Origin: Ruminococcus sp.
Lineage (GTDB): Bacteria > Bacillota > Clostridia > Oscillospirales > Ruminococcaceae
DNA length: 26,353 nt
Direction of reading: 5' to 3'
NCBI GenBank assembly: GCA_019417865.1
Contig: DYCW01000234.1
Coordinates: 1-26,353 of the forward strand
The notes below the pieces were generated by a model. That model saw only the letters and a list, made by a program, of their open reading frames with translations. It was not told the origin of the DNA and ran no database searches. Shown here piece after piece: positions 7,777 through 16,207 of the stretch (positions are counted from its first letter, which is position 1; every line of letters starts with the position of its first letter). A program made the translations under genes and the position numbers.

Positions 7777-8418
7777 TCAGACGTGCTCTCCTGTCAGCAG
7801 GTAGACCACCCATTCTGCAACGTTTTCTGCATGATCGCCAATTCGCTCCAAATACTTCGCAATCATCAGCAAATCCAACATCATTTCTACATCTTCACTG
7901 TTCTCACTTTGAATCATATTTACCAAGTCAGAACGTACTTTATTGAATAAGGCATCAACGGTATCATCTTCTTTCAGAACCCGCTGTGCCAATGACAAAT
8001 CCCGCTGCACAAATGCTTCTACGCTGTCTGTCACCATGCGAATCGCAGCAGTTGCCATTTCTTGAATGTGTACCTTGCTGGAAAAGTCTGAAAATTTCAG
8101 ATGCTTGGAAATTTCCGCAATGTCATATGCCTGATCACCGATCCGCTCCAAATCGGAAATGATTTTTAATGCAGAAGAAACGGAACGCAGATCACTTGCC
8201 ACCGGCTGCTGCATCAATAACAGCTTCATACAAAGCCGTTCAATCTCTCGTTCCATCTGGTTGATGTCCAATTCTGTATTTTCTACTTTCTTCAATAATT
8301 CTGTATCGCCCTGTAACATACCCTTAATCGAACAGGAAATCGCATCTTCGCACATGGCACCCATTTGAATCAACTTTGTCTTTAAAGTAGCCAGCTGCTG
8401 TGTATACAATTCTCTCAT
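7777..8418 (-). CDS. phoU: Phosphate signalling accessory protein PhoU
   Basis: A 213-residue all-helical protein made of two three-helix bundles. The duplicated metal-binding signature is clear: ERIGDQAYDIAE at residues 91-102 and ERIGDHAENVAE at 191-202, exactly 100 residues apart. The length matches the family (210-240). PhoU sits on the cytoplasmic face, links the Pst transporter to PhoR and damps Pho signalling when phosphate is plentiful. The start is ATG 8418, one base after the pstB stop, with GGGAGG upstream; the longer frame reads back into pstB. It is placed between pstB and phoPR within one operon. Confidence 0.96.
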   Translation of the reverse strand: MRELYTQQLATLKTKLIQMGAMCEDAISCSIKGMLQGDTELLKKVENTELDINQMEREIERLCMKLLLMQQPVASDLRSVSSALKIISDLERIGDQAYDIAEISKHLKFSDFSSKVHIQEMATAAIRMVTDSVEAFVQRDLSLAQRVLKEDDTVDALFNKVRSDLVNMIQSENSEDVEMMLDLLMIAKYLERIGDHAENVAEWVVYLLTGEHV

Positions 8419-8419
8419 C

Positions 8420-9172
8420 TTATCCGAACCTCCCTGTAATGTAGTCCTCTGTCCGCTTATCAGTAGGATTGGAAAACAGTTTTTCCGTTTCTCTGCATTC
8501 CACCACTTCTCCCAGCAGGAAGAAAGCAGTTTTATCCGATACACGGGTTGCCTGCTGCATGTTATGTGTGACGATGATTACAGTATACTCCTTTTTCAGT
8601 TCAATTACAAGATCTTCAATCTTAGAAGTAGAAATCGGATCAAGGGCAGAAGTCGGCTCATCCATCAGCAAGACTTCTGGTTGTACTGCCAATGCTCTTG
8701 CAATACAAAGACGCTGCTGCTGTCCACCGGACATGCCCAATGCCGATTTATTCAGGCGGTCTTTCACCTCGTCCCAAATAGCAGCATCCCGCAGAGATTT
8801 TTCCACAATTTCATTCAGTTTGCTTTTGGAACGAATTCCATGGGTTCTCGGTCCATAGGCAATATTATCATAGATACTCATTGGAAAGGGGTTTGCCTTC
8901 TGAAATACCATACCAACCCGTTTCCGCAGCATGTTGATGTCCATCGAGCCATAAATGTCTTCGCCATCCAGACGAATATCCCCCGTAATCTTACAGCCTT
9001 CTACCAGATCATTCATCCGATTCAGAGAACGCAATAATGTAGATTTCCCGCAGCCAGACGGACCAATGAACGCAGTGACCTCATTGCTCATCAATGACAG
9101 GTTAACATTTTTTAATGCATGAAAATTTCCATAATACAAGTTCATATTTTGAATTGTAAATTTGTTATCCAT
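8420..9172 (-). CDS. pstB: Phosphate ABC transporter ATP-binding protein PstB
   Basis: A 250-residue ABC ATPase that powers phosphate import. Walker A GPSGCGKS is at 37-44, the Q-loop is near VFQKANPFP (89-97), the signature MSGGQQQRLCIARALA begins at 147, Walker B VLLMDEP is at 167-173 and the switch His is at 203. The text NPFPMSIYDNIAYGPR is typical of PstB rather than other importers. ATG 9172 is preferred to GTG 9184 because AAGAGGTG is then spaced by 9 bases. It follows pstA by 15 bases and abuts phoU. Confidence 0.97.
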   Translation of the reverse strand: MDNKFTIQNMNLYYGNFHALKNVNLSLMSNEVTAFIGPSGCGKSTLLRSLNRMNDLVEGCKITGDIRLDGEDIYGSMDINMLRKRVGMVFQKANPFPMSIYDNIAYGPRTHGIRSKSKLNEIVEKSLRDAAIWDEVKDRLNKSALGMSGGQQQRLCIARALAVQPEVLLMDEPTSALDPISTSKIEDLVIELKKEYTVIIVTHNMQQATRVSDKTAFFLLGEVVECRETEKLFSNPTDKRTEDYITGRFG

Positions 9173-9187
9173 AAATTTTGACACCTC

Positions 9188-10066
9188 TTACTTTTTGGTC
9201 AGCTTCTTTGCAATTGCACCGGACAGCATATTGATCAAAATGACCAGTACCAGCAAAACGACTGCGGTGGCATAAGCCGCATTCATCTCACGACCCTCAC
9301 AGAGAAGCTGATACATATGAACTGCCAGCGTCCGGCAAGTTCCCATTGGATTGCTGCACACACTGGTTGCTGTACCAGCCGTATACATCAAAGCAGCGGT
9401 TTCCCCCACAATTCTACCAACTGCCAAGATGACACCGGAAAGAATACCTGGCATCGCACTTGGTACAATGATTTTAAAAACTGTCCGAAGCCGTCCAGCT
9501 CCCAGTCCAAAACTACCTTCCCGGAACGAATCCGGAACGCTGATCAATGCCTCTTCTGTCGTTCGCATAATCAGCGGCAATACCATTAAAGCCAATGTAA
9601 TGGCACCACCCAGCAGGGAGTAGCCAAAATGACAGGCAACCACAAACATCAGATAGCCAAACAAACCAAACACAATAGAGGGAATGCCCTGCAATGTTTC
9701 TGTTGTCATCCGCACAACCTTGACCAGTTTATTGCCACGCTTTGCATACTCTACCAGATAAACCGCAGAAAATACACCAACAGGCACTGCCATAATCAAA
9801 GTCAAAATTACCATTTCCAGTGTATTGATAATAGAGGGCATCATAGAGTTGTTCGAAGTTGTATACTTCCATGCAAACATCTCTGGTCGTATGGCGGGAA
9901 TCCCTTTTACTAAAATATAAATAATCAGACTGAACAGAACAAACACGGTAATTGCTGCGGCTAAGAGCGTTGCAATCAGCAGAATCAGAGAAAGCGGTTG
10001 ATGCCGATATTCTGCTAATTTCTGCTTTATAGAACGCTGATTGATTCCAACTGCTGGTGCTTCCAT
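9188..10066 (-). CDS. pstA: Phosphate ABC transporter permease PstA
   Basis: A 292-residue inner-membrane permease with a first transmembrane helix at about 27-53 and five further hydrophobic segments. The EAA loop that contacts PstB lies around 180-212 (VPDSFREGSFGLGAGRLRT), followed by the Pst-specific GRIVGET (217-223). It forms a heterodimer with PstC. The start ATG overlaps the pstC stop by one base (TAATG), with AAGGAAGGG upstream, a sign of coupled translation. The length is normal for the family. Confidence 0.96.
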   Translation of the reverse strand: MEAPAVGINQRSIKQKLAEYRHQPLSLILLIATLLAAAITVFVLFSLIIYILVKGIPAIRPEMFAWKYTTSNNSMMPSIINTLEMVILTLIMAVPVGVFSAVYLVEYAKRGNKLVKVVRMTTETLQGIPSIVFGLFGYLMFVVACHFGYSLLGGAITLALMVLPLIMRTTEEALISVPDSFREGSFGLGAGRLRTVFKIIVPSAMPGILSGVILAVGRIVGETAALMYTAGTATSVCSNPMGTCRTLAVHMYQLLCEGREMNAAYATAVVLLVLVILINMLSGAIAKKLTKK

Positions 10067-10917
10067 TATTTATCCCTTCCTTTCTTGACCAATGAAAAAC
10101 AGACATTGATGATCAGAATAAATACAAACAATACCACACCAGTTGCAATCAAAGCTTCCTTATGCAAATCTGCTGCATATCCCATTTCCAATACAATGTT
10201 TGCTGTCAAAGTTCTGACACCGGACAACAAGCTGCTCGGCATGGCTGCCTGATTGCCAGCAATCATAACGACTGCCATGGTTTCTCCGATTGCACGCCCA
10301 ATTCCAAGAATAATCCCTGCCATAATACCGGATTTTGCTGCCGGCAGCATCGCAAAGTAGACACTTCTCTCATGGGTTGCTCCGAGTGCCAGAGAACCCT
10401 CATAATAGCTGTTTGGTACCGCACGAATCTGTGCTTCCGAAACTTCGATAATGGTCGGCAAAATCATAAATCCCAGCAGAATACCGGCAGTCAGTACATT
10501 TTTACCGGACACGCCAAATAGATTTTGCATAATCGGCACCATAACCACCAATCCAAAGAAACCATATACAATAGAAGGGATCCCTGCCAGCAGAGAAACT
10601 GCCGGTTTCAAAATCTTATACAATTTTTTCGGACAGAAACGTGCCAGAAAGACCGACGTCAGCAATCCAATCGGCACACCGACAATCATTGCAATGGCAG
10701 TTGCATAAATACTGCCGATAATCATCGGGAAAATACCAAATTGATTTTGATTCGGATTCCAAACCATGCCACCTAAAAATTTTAATGGTCCAATTTCTAC
10801 AATCGCCGGAATGCCGTTTGCAAACAAAAAGATGCAAATCAGGGCAACGGCAGCAATGGAAACGCAAGCAGCCAGTGCAAACACACCACGCATTACGATT
10901 TCCTTTCCATTTTTCAT
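10066..10917 (-). CDS. pstC: Phosphate ABC transporter permease PstC
   Basis: A 283-residue permease, partner of PstA. TM1 spans about 11-33, followed by the periplasmic-side segment GGMVWNPNQNQFGIFPMI typical of PstC. The EAA loop is at about 167-200 (VPNSYYEGSLALGATHERS), and GRAIGETMAV starts at 207. It starts at ATG 10917 with AGGAGG 8 bases upstream. It is separated from pstS by 73 bases holding a compound hairpin (10936-10990) that may set the PstS-to-permease ratio. Confidence 0.96.
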   Translation of the reverse strand: MKNGKEIVMRGVFALAACVSIAAVALICIFLFANGIPAIVEIGPLKFLGGMVWNPNQNQFGIFPMIIGSIYATAIAMIVGVPIGLLTSVFLARFCPKKLYKILKPAVSLLAGIPSIVYGFFGLVVMVPIMQNLFGVSGKNVLTAGILLGFMILPTIIEVSEAQIRAVPNSYYEGSLALGATHERSVYFAMLPAAKSGIMAGIILGIGRAIGETMAVVMIAGNQAAMPSSLLSGVRTLTANIVLEMGYAADLHKEALIATGVVLFVFILIINVCFSLVKKGRDK

Positions 10918-10935
10918 ACGCTGTTCCTCCTAAAA

Positions 10936-10990
10936 GACAACAGAAAGGGAAACTAAATGATTTCCCTTCGTCATCACGGTTCCTGCTGTC
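10936..10990 (-). terminator. Intercistronic compound hairpin between pstS and pstC
   Basis: On the minus strand an outer stem (GACAGCAG / CTGTTGTC, one G-U) encloses an inner stem (AAGGGAAA / TTTCCCTT), followed by a short TTTT. It begins directly after the pstS stop. It could act as a leaky terminator or protect the pstS 3' end, so that the binding protein is made in excess of the permeases, as is usual for ABC importers (inference). Confidence 0.55.
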
Positions 10991-11857
10991 TTATTCTGCT
11001 GTCACCTGTGGCCATTCTGTCCATTCGCCCTTGTAAATCTTTGCAACTTGTTCCAATGTCAAATCCTCTACGGTGTTATCCGGATTGACAATAATGGCAA
11101 TGCCATCTACTGCAATCACTGTAGAAACAACACCCTGTGAGGATTCTGAATCCTTCAGTTCCCGAGAAGCCATACCAATGTCACAAGTCCCGTCAATGGC
11201 AGAGGAAACACCAGTGGAAGAGTCGCTTTGGTTAACCTCTACCTTGTTGCCGCTGATTGCTTCATACTTTTCTGCCAGAACCTGCATAACCGGTGTAACA
11301 GAGGAAGAACCAGCAACGGAAATCGTTTTACCAGTTGTACCATTGGACTGGTAAGCACCTGTTGCATCGATCTTGATGAAGTCCTCTTCCTCCACAATTG
11401 CCTGTCCGTCATCGCTCAGGATATAGTTGATAAAGTCCTGTGCAGCATCGCTGACACCGTCTGCCTTCGTCACAATATTAAACGGACGAGAAACCACATA
11501 GCTGCCATTGTCCACATTTTCTGGTGTTGCTTCTATGCCATTGATCTTCACTGTTTTTACACCACTGTTCTCCCCCAGGGAACCCATAGACACATAGCCA
11601 ATCGCAGCGGCATTGCCCTGTACCGTTTGCAGCATAACCGCTGTGCTGTTGGTAATTTCTGCGGAAGAAACAGTAACATCATTTCCATCTGCATCCTCTA
11701 CGCCGCACAATTCTACGAATGCACCACGGGTTCCAGAACCATCTTCTCTGGAAACAACGCTGATCGCACCCGTTGCACCGCCACCACATCCGGTGAGGGA
11801 AGCTGCCAATACTGCAATGCCTGCCAGCAAACCAATCTGCTTTTTCCAATTCATCAT
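10991..11857 (-). CDS. pstS: Phosphate-binding lipoprotein PstS, circularly permuted
   Basis: A 288-residue lipoprotein. The signal peptide ends in lipobox LTGC (Cys24), so it should be anchored outside the membrane and deliver phosphate to PstCA. The usual PstS order is reversed. The segment with SREDGSGTRGAF (36-47), normally in the C-terminal half, comes first (about 31-168). The segment normally N-terminal, with VAGSSSVTPVM (181-191), DGTCDIGMASRELK (222-235) and VDGIAIIVNP (250-259), comes second (about 178-285). The phosphate-contacting motifs from both halves are present, so binding is expected to be kept. ATG 11857 or 11854 follows GGAG. It is the first gene of the pst operon, under a Pho box. 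Confidence 0.93.
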   Translation of the reverse strand: MMNWKKQIGLLAGIAVLAASLTGCGGGATGAISVVSREDGSGTRGAFVELCGVEDADGNDVTVSSAEITNSTAVMLQTVQGNAAAIGYVSMGSLGENSGVKTVKINGIEATPENVDNGSYVVSRPFNIVTKADGVSDAAQDFINYILSDDGQAIVEEEDFIKIDATGAYQSNGTTGKTISVAGSSSVTPVMQVLAEKYEAISGNKVEVNQSDSSTGVSSAIDGTCDIGMASRELKDSESSQGVVSTVIAVDGIAIIVNPDNTVEDLTLEQVAKIYKGEWTEWPQVTAE

Positions 11858-11925
11858 AATACACTCCATTTCATTTTCTACAAACCTGTTTTTTATTTTT
11901 TTGTTCTTTTTTCAGGAACAATCTC

Positions 11926-12023
11926 ATTATAACAACCCCCTGTAAATTGTATTATCCCGGGCATGTTAAATCTATGTTAAATGCCAAAAGAACGATTTTT
12001 CGTTTCTTAACGTTCCTTGTTAA
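11926..12023 (-). promoter_or_regulatory. Pho box and promoter of the pst operon
   Basis: On the minus strand TTAACA occurs at 12018-12023, 11975-11980 and 11964-11969, with TTAAGA at 12005-12010 and TTTACA at 11941-11946. Two adjacent copies are spaced exactly 11 bases start to start, which matches the PhoP direct-repeat consensus TT(A/C/T)ACA of Bacillus. Downstream is TATAAT (11926-11931) with no good -35, as expected for an activator-dependent promoter. The rest of 11858-12206 shows no gene. Confidence 0.75.
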
Positions 12024-12206
12024 ATTTATTTTTTCAAAAATGCACCCGTTTTCTCTCCAAGCAAACCGCTTTTTCATAGGATACCGCATTTTCAATCGCA
12101 TATCCTGTTTTACGTAATAAAGCAACTCTCTCCCCTTTTCATGCAAATCCATTTTAATATTTCTTAGGAAAAACTTGTCTGAACCAGTCTGACCGCTGTC
12201 ACCTGC

Positions 12207-12223
12207 GGCGTAGAATCTACGCC
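12207..12223. promoter_or_regulatory. Perfect 17-bp palindrome, candidate operator
   Basis: GGCGTAGA-A-TCTACGCC is a perfect 8+1+8 inverted repeat 41 bases upstream of the nitroreductase -35 box. There is no T-tract, so it is not a terminator. Its G+C-rich arms stand out from the A+T-rich surroundings. It may bind a regulator of the nitroreductase. Confidence 0.45.
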
Positions 12224-12264
12224 ATCATTTAAAAATGGTTTGGCATGTCCGTTTCTCACCGTAC

Positions 12265-12293
12265 TTGCAAATAACATCACACTATGCTATAAT
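12265..12293 (+). promoter_or_regulatory. Promoter of the nitroreductase gene
   Basis: TTGCAA (12265-12270), a 17-base spacer and TGC-TATAAT (-10 at 12288-12293), about 35 bases upstream of the start codon. Confidence 0.8.
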
Positions 12294-12327
12294 AGAATCA
12301 TCTTATTGATCATAGGAGGTTATTTCC

Positions 12328-12852
12328 ATGTCATTTTTAGAACTCGCAAAAAAACGATATTCTACCCGCAATTTCAATGACCAGCAAGTACCAGAGGAAA
12401 CCTTACAGTACATTCTGGAATGCGGTCGTGTTGCACTGACCGGTGTAAACTACCAACCACAGCATGTGCTGGTTATTCGCTCTAAAGAGGGGCGGGCAAA
12501 GATGGAAAAGGCAACAAAATTCTACAATGCCCAGACAGTTCTTCTGATTTGCACCGAACCAGAAAAAGCATGGACCAGAAAGTATGACGATTTCAACATC
12601 GCCGATATCGATGCAACCATCGTTACTGACCACATGCTCCATGCTGCAACCGAACAAGGCGTCTCTTCCCTCTGGATCTGCCGGTTCAAACCGGAAGTGG
12701 TAAGAGAAGAATTTCACATTCCAGATAATTACAGACCAGTCAACATTCTGGCTCTCGGCTATACAGATGATGCACCGAAATCGCCGAACCGCCACGACGA
12801 AGAGGGATTACGCAAACCGCTCTCTGAAACCGTTACCTACGAGACATTTTAA
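12328..12852 (+). CDS. Nitroreductase-family flavoprotein
   Basis: A 174-residue FMN-dependent oxidoreductase of the short nitroreductase type. The N-terminal motif KKRYSTRNF (8-16) supplies the basic residues that hold the FMN phosphate. The C-terminal segment PVNILALGYTDDAP (137-150) followed by SPNRH and a late Arg is the family's second FMN-binding patch. It probably acts as a homodimer and reduces nitro compounds, quinones or similar acceptors with NAD(P)H. Substrate and direction cannot be inferred. It starts at ATG with AGGAGG 8 bases upstream. It is monocistronic, with its own promoter, a palindrome upstream and a terminator shared with the convergent GHL10 gene. Confidence 0.9.
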   Translation: MSFLELAKKRYSTRNFNDQQVPEETLQYILECGRVALTGVNYQPQHVLVIRSKEGRAKMEKATKFYNAQTVLLICTEPEKAWTRKYDDFNIADIDATIVTDHMLHAATEQGVSSLWICRFKPEVVREEFHIPDNYRPVNILALGYTDDAPKSPNRHDEEGLRKPLSETVTYETF

Positions 12853-12871
12853 CAGGAACAACAATACCCAT

Positions 12872-12908
12872 AAAAGCGGGAGAATGTGACAGCACTCTCC
12901 CGCTTTTT
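12872..12908. terminator. Bidirectional terminator between convergent genes
   Basis: An 11-bp stem (AAAGCGGGAGA / TCTCCCGCTTT) with A- and T-runs on both sides. It serves the nitroreductase and the leftward GHL10 lipoprotein, and it touches the stop codon of the latter. Confidence 0.85.
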
Positions 12909-14191
12909 CAGTTGTCCAGCAATAACGCCTGCATTTGCTGCCGCTCCTCCGCCAAAACATCCTGCATGGCATCTTCCGGTGCAAACGTAGATGCATAGTC
13001 ATAAATGGCAATTCCTTCCACCTGCTCCATGGACAGTAACAGTGCCATTTCTTTCGAGGGAATATGCGGGTCAGTTTGCCATTCTGTAACCCCGTCTCCT
13101 GCCCACGGATCCTCCTGCCCAAGCTTATAAGTACAAATTCCAATCCAAAGAGATACATCTGGACAAGTCGTCTTCTCTGCCCACAGTGCCGCCATATCCG
13201 CAAAAGGTGCCGATGTATTCTGCAAACCGAAGTACAGCTGCGGTAAAATATAGTCACAATATCCAGCGGTACTGCACCATGTTTCTACATCGGCACATTG
13301 CCGCTCATTGCCGCTCAGCGTACCCTGTGGACTGATGCCAAATAACACACTGCTGTCTGCCGTTTTCACTGCCTGATACATTTCCTGTACCAATGCATTA
13401 CATTGCTCTTTCCGCCAGACAGATAGATTATCTGCCCCGCTTGCCTGAAAGGCAGTGGCATCAAAAGAAGCTTCTGTTGTAGGATAAAAATAATCATCAA
13501 TCTGTATGCCGTCCACATCATAATTTGTAACCAGCTCTGTTACACCGTTTGCAATGAACTGCCGTACCTCCGGATAAGCTGGATTCAACCACCAGCGTTC
13601 TTCACACTTTACAATCCAGTTTCCATTTTTCTCCGTATCCAAATACCACTGCTTCACGGGATATTGTTCTGACATTTGCTCCATTTGTGCGTCTGTTTGA
13701 CAGCGAAGCGGATTGATCCAGGCATGAAAGGAAAGTCCCTGTGCATGTGCCTCCGTCAGCATGATTTGCAAAGGATCATAGGAACCATTCTCCGACATAA
13801 AAAGCCCTGCTGCATAATATTCAGAGGGATAGTAGGCATCAGCAAAAGCACGCACCTGTACAAAAACTGTATTGATTCCCATAGATTTGGCATTTTGAAA
13901 GCGTTCTTGCATCGCTGCCTGAAATTCGCTTTCTGTTTTTCCACTCAGGATTTCTGCATAATCCATCGCTGTAAACCACATGCCATAGGGCGTATCCGCT
14001 GCAACTGCCGGAACAGACTGTGGCTCGTCCGGCTTTTCCTCCGAAAGATGCAGATGCTGTATGGTTTGTACATTTTCTGAAATATTCTTGCAAAACAATG
14101 CATTGGAAGGTGCTGTTTCCAGCTTGGATTGCTGGGTGCAGCCCGTCAAAAAAATCACCGGAAGCAAAAAAAATACAGAACATTTTTTCAT
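12908..14191 (-). CDS. GHL10 / DUF187 family glycosidase-like lipoprotein
   Basis: A 427-residue exported lipoprotein. The signal peptide ends in FLTGC (Cys18); a short linker follows, then a TIM-barrel-like domain from about residue 69 to the C-terminus. Family landmarks are YGMWFTAMDY (69-78), NTVFVQVRAF (107-116), HAWINP (156-161), LNPAYPEVR (202-210) and DGIQIDDYFYP (227-237). The last carries the acidic residues expected at the active site. Members of this family are extracellular and thought to act on polysaccharide or peptidoglycan-type substrates, but the activity is not settled. ATG 14191 is chosen because it opens the signal peptide, with GAGGAG upstream at slightly long spacing; the longer frame adds a 17-residue highly basic stretch. 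No clear promoter was found. Confidence 0.87.
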   Translation of the reverse strand: MKKCSVFFLLPVIFLTGCTQQSKLETAPSNALFCKNISENVQTIQHLHLSEEKPDEPQSVPAVAADTPYGMWFTAMDYAEILSGKTESEFQAAMQERFQNAKSMGINTVFVQVRAFADAYYPSEYYAAGLFMSENGSYDPLQIMLTEAHAQGLSFHAWINPLRCQTDAQMEQMSEQYPVKQWYLDTEKNGNWIVKCEERWWLNPAYPEVRQFIANGVTELVTNYDVDGIQIDDYFYPTTEASFDATAFQASGADNLSVWRKEQCNALVQEMYQAVKTADSSVLFGISPQGTLSGNERQCADVETWCSTAGYCDYILPQLYFGLQNTSAPFADMAALWAEKTTCPDVSLWIGICTYKLGQEDPWAGDGVTEWQTDPHIPSKEMALLLSMEQVEGIAIYDYASTFAPEDAMQDVLAEERQQMQALLLDN

Positions 14192-14445
14192 GACACGAAA
14201 TACTCCTCTTTCACGTTTCCGTCTTTCTCCTCTTTTTCCCATTTACCCGTGCAGAACATCATCAGGAGAACCTCTCCATCATCCCATTTCTAACACACAT
14301 TCCAACAAACCATTCTGCTATACAAAAAATAATATATGCACCATAGATAAAAAATATGCCTCCTCCAGCAATTTTGCCATGCTGTACAATGTTGTTCCGG
14401 AAAGCATCCCGTTTTGCACAAAATCCCCAAACCTGTACGGAATGC
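14192..14445. other. Divergent intergenic region without a supportable gene
   Basis: Between the GHL10 lipoprotein start and the fhs promoter I see no gene, RNA or repeat that I can support. A leftward promoter for the GHL10 gene must lie here, but no convincing -35/-10 pair was found. Confidence 0.5.
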
Positions 14446-14474
14446 TTGCTTTTTAAAGGAAAATGTGGTATAAT
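14446..14474 (+). promoter_or_regulatory. Extended -10 promoter of fhs
   Basis: TTGCTT (14446-14451), a 17-base spacer and TGG-TATAAT (-10 at 14469-14474). Hexamers and flanks closely match the pgcA promoter at 689-716. Confidence 0.8.
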
Positions 14475-14520
14475 AAAAGTGTATTTTTTCTGATTGAAAA
14501 ACGATACAGGAGGGATTATC

Positions 14521-16191
14521 ATGTTATCAGATATTGAAATTGCGCAGCAAGCAACCATGAAAAAAATTGGGGAAATTGCATCTGCTCTTTCCATCGAAGA
14601 GGACGATATTGAGTATTATGGTCACTATAAGGCAAAGCTCTCAGAAACACTGTTTCAGAAGCTGGAACAAAAGCCAGACGGCAAGCTGATTCTGGTGACA
14701 GCCATCAACCCCACTCCAGCAGGGGAAGGAAAAACGACTGTCAGTGTCGGTCTGGCAGATGCCCTGCGATGCATTGGGAAACAGTCGGTTCTGGCACTAA
14801 GAGAACCCTCTCTTGGTCCGGTTTTCGGCATAAAGGGCGGTGCTGCCGGCGGCGGCTATGCACAGGTAGTTCCCATGGAAGACATCAATCTGCACTTTAC
14901 CGGTGATATGCACGCCATCACAGCTGCCAACAACTTACTCTGTGCCATGTTGGACAACCATATGCAGCAAGGCAATGCCCTGCGGATTGACCAGCGGAGA
15001 GTCCTGCTCAAACGAGTCCTGGACATGAACGACCGTGCTTTGCGGAACATTGTCATCGGTCTGGGCGGCAAGGTAGACGGCATTCCAAGGTCGGATAGCT
15101 TTCAGATTACGGTGGCTTCCGAGGTCATGGCAATCCTCTGCTTGTCCTCTGATCTGGCAGATATGAAAAAGCGGCTTGGTCAGATTCTGGTTGCCTATGA
15201 TCTGGACGGCAATCCGGTTTATGCAAAGGATCTGGGGGCTGCCGGTGCTATGACAGCATTACTCAAGGATGCTCTGAAGCCGAATCTGGTACAGACACTG
15301 GCACATACCCCGGCTCTGATTCATGGTGGTCCATTTGCCAATATTGCACACGGCTGTAATTCCCTTCGGGCAACCAAACTGGCTTTAAAACTGGGAGATT
15401 ACTGTGTGACCGAAGCCGGTTTTGGATCGGATTTGGGTGCTGAAAAGTTCTTCGACATTAAATGCCGTTACGGCGGTCTGAAGCCAGACTGCGTAGTATT
15501 GGTTGCAACCGTACGGGCATTAAAATATAACGGCGGTGTCCCCAAGGCAGAGCTGACCACGGAAAATCTGGATGCTCTGAAAAAGGGCATTGTCAACTTG
15601 CAGGTACACATTGAAAATATGCAAAAATATGGTGTACCAGTTGTGGTTGCTATCAACCGTTTCCACACAGACACGGAAGCAGAATTGCAGTTTGTTCAGG
15701 AGTTTTGTGCATCGCTGGGTGCGTCCTGCGAACTGGCAGAGGTCTTTGCAAAGGGCGGAGAAGGCGGAAAAGCACTGGCAGAAACCGTCTGCCGCACCAT
15801 CGAAGAAAAGCCATCTGATTTCCATGTTCTCTATGACACGGAACTGACCATTGCAGAAAAAGTAGAACGAATTGCAAAGGAAATCTACCGGGCAGACGGT
15901 GTGACCTTTACCGCTCCAGCAAAGAAAGCCCTGGAGCAAATTACCGCACTGGGCTTTGACAAACTGCCGGTCTGCATTGCAAAAACACAGTACTCTCTTT
16001 CCGATGATCCGACCAAACTGGGACATCCGACTGATTTCCACATTACAGTAAGAGATATCACACTGTCCGCTGGTGCAGGATTTGTAGTCGTACTAACCGG
16101 CAATATCATGACCATGCCAGGTCTGCCGAAAGCACCGGCTGCTTTGCGAATTGACTGCGACAACGAAGGGAATATTTCCGGCTTATTCTAA
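14521..16191 (+). CDS. fhs: Formate-tetrahydrofolate ligase
   Basis: A 556-residue ligase that makes 10-formyl-THF from formate, THF and ATP, feeding purine, serine and one-carbon metabolism, and the methyl branch of acetogenesis where that exists. The P-loop variant TPAGEGKTT (65-73) is present, followed by the family text LREPSLGPVFGIKGGAAGGGYAQV, and the C-terminal TVRDITLSAGAGFVVVLTG-type segment ends the protein normally. Length and motifs are canonical. ATG 14521 follows AGGAGG by 7 bases; the longer frame back to 14494 overlaps the ribosome binding site. It leads a rightward cluster and is followed after 16 bases by a DUF6440 gene. No other Wood-Ljungdahl gene is in view. Confidence 0.97.
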   Translation: MLSDIEIAQQATMKKIGEIASALSIEEDDIEYYGHYKAKLSETLFQKLEQKPDGKLILVTAINPTPAGEGKTTVSVGLADALRCIGKQSVLALREPSLGPVFGIKGGAAGGGYAQVVPMEDINLHFTGDMHAITAANNLLCAMLDNHMQQGNALRIDQRRVLLKRVLDMNDRALRNIVIGLGGKVDGIPRSDSFQITVASEVMAILCLSSDLADMKKRLGQILVAYDLDGNPVYAKDLGAAGAMTALLKDALKPNLVQTLAHTPALIHGGPFANIAHGCNSLRATKLALKLGDYCVTEAGFGSDLGAEKFFDIKCRYGGLKPDCVVLVATVRALKYNGGVPKAELTTENLDALKKGIVNLQVHIENMQKYGVPVVVAINRFHTDTEAELQFVQEFCASLGASCELAEVFAKGGEGGKALAETVCRTIEEKPSDFHVLYDTELTIAEKVERIAKEIYRADGVTFTAPAKKALEQITALGFDKLPVCIAKTQYSLSDDPTKLGHPTDFHITVRDITLSAGAGFVVVLTGNIMTMPGLPKAPAALRIDCDNEGNISGLF

Positions 16192-16207
16192 AGGAGAATC
16201 CAATACA

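Noticed and set aside
11952..12152. 66-codon minus-strand frame upstream of pstS
   Set aside because: It runs through the Pho box and promoter, is Lys/Arg-rich and has no domain.
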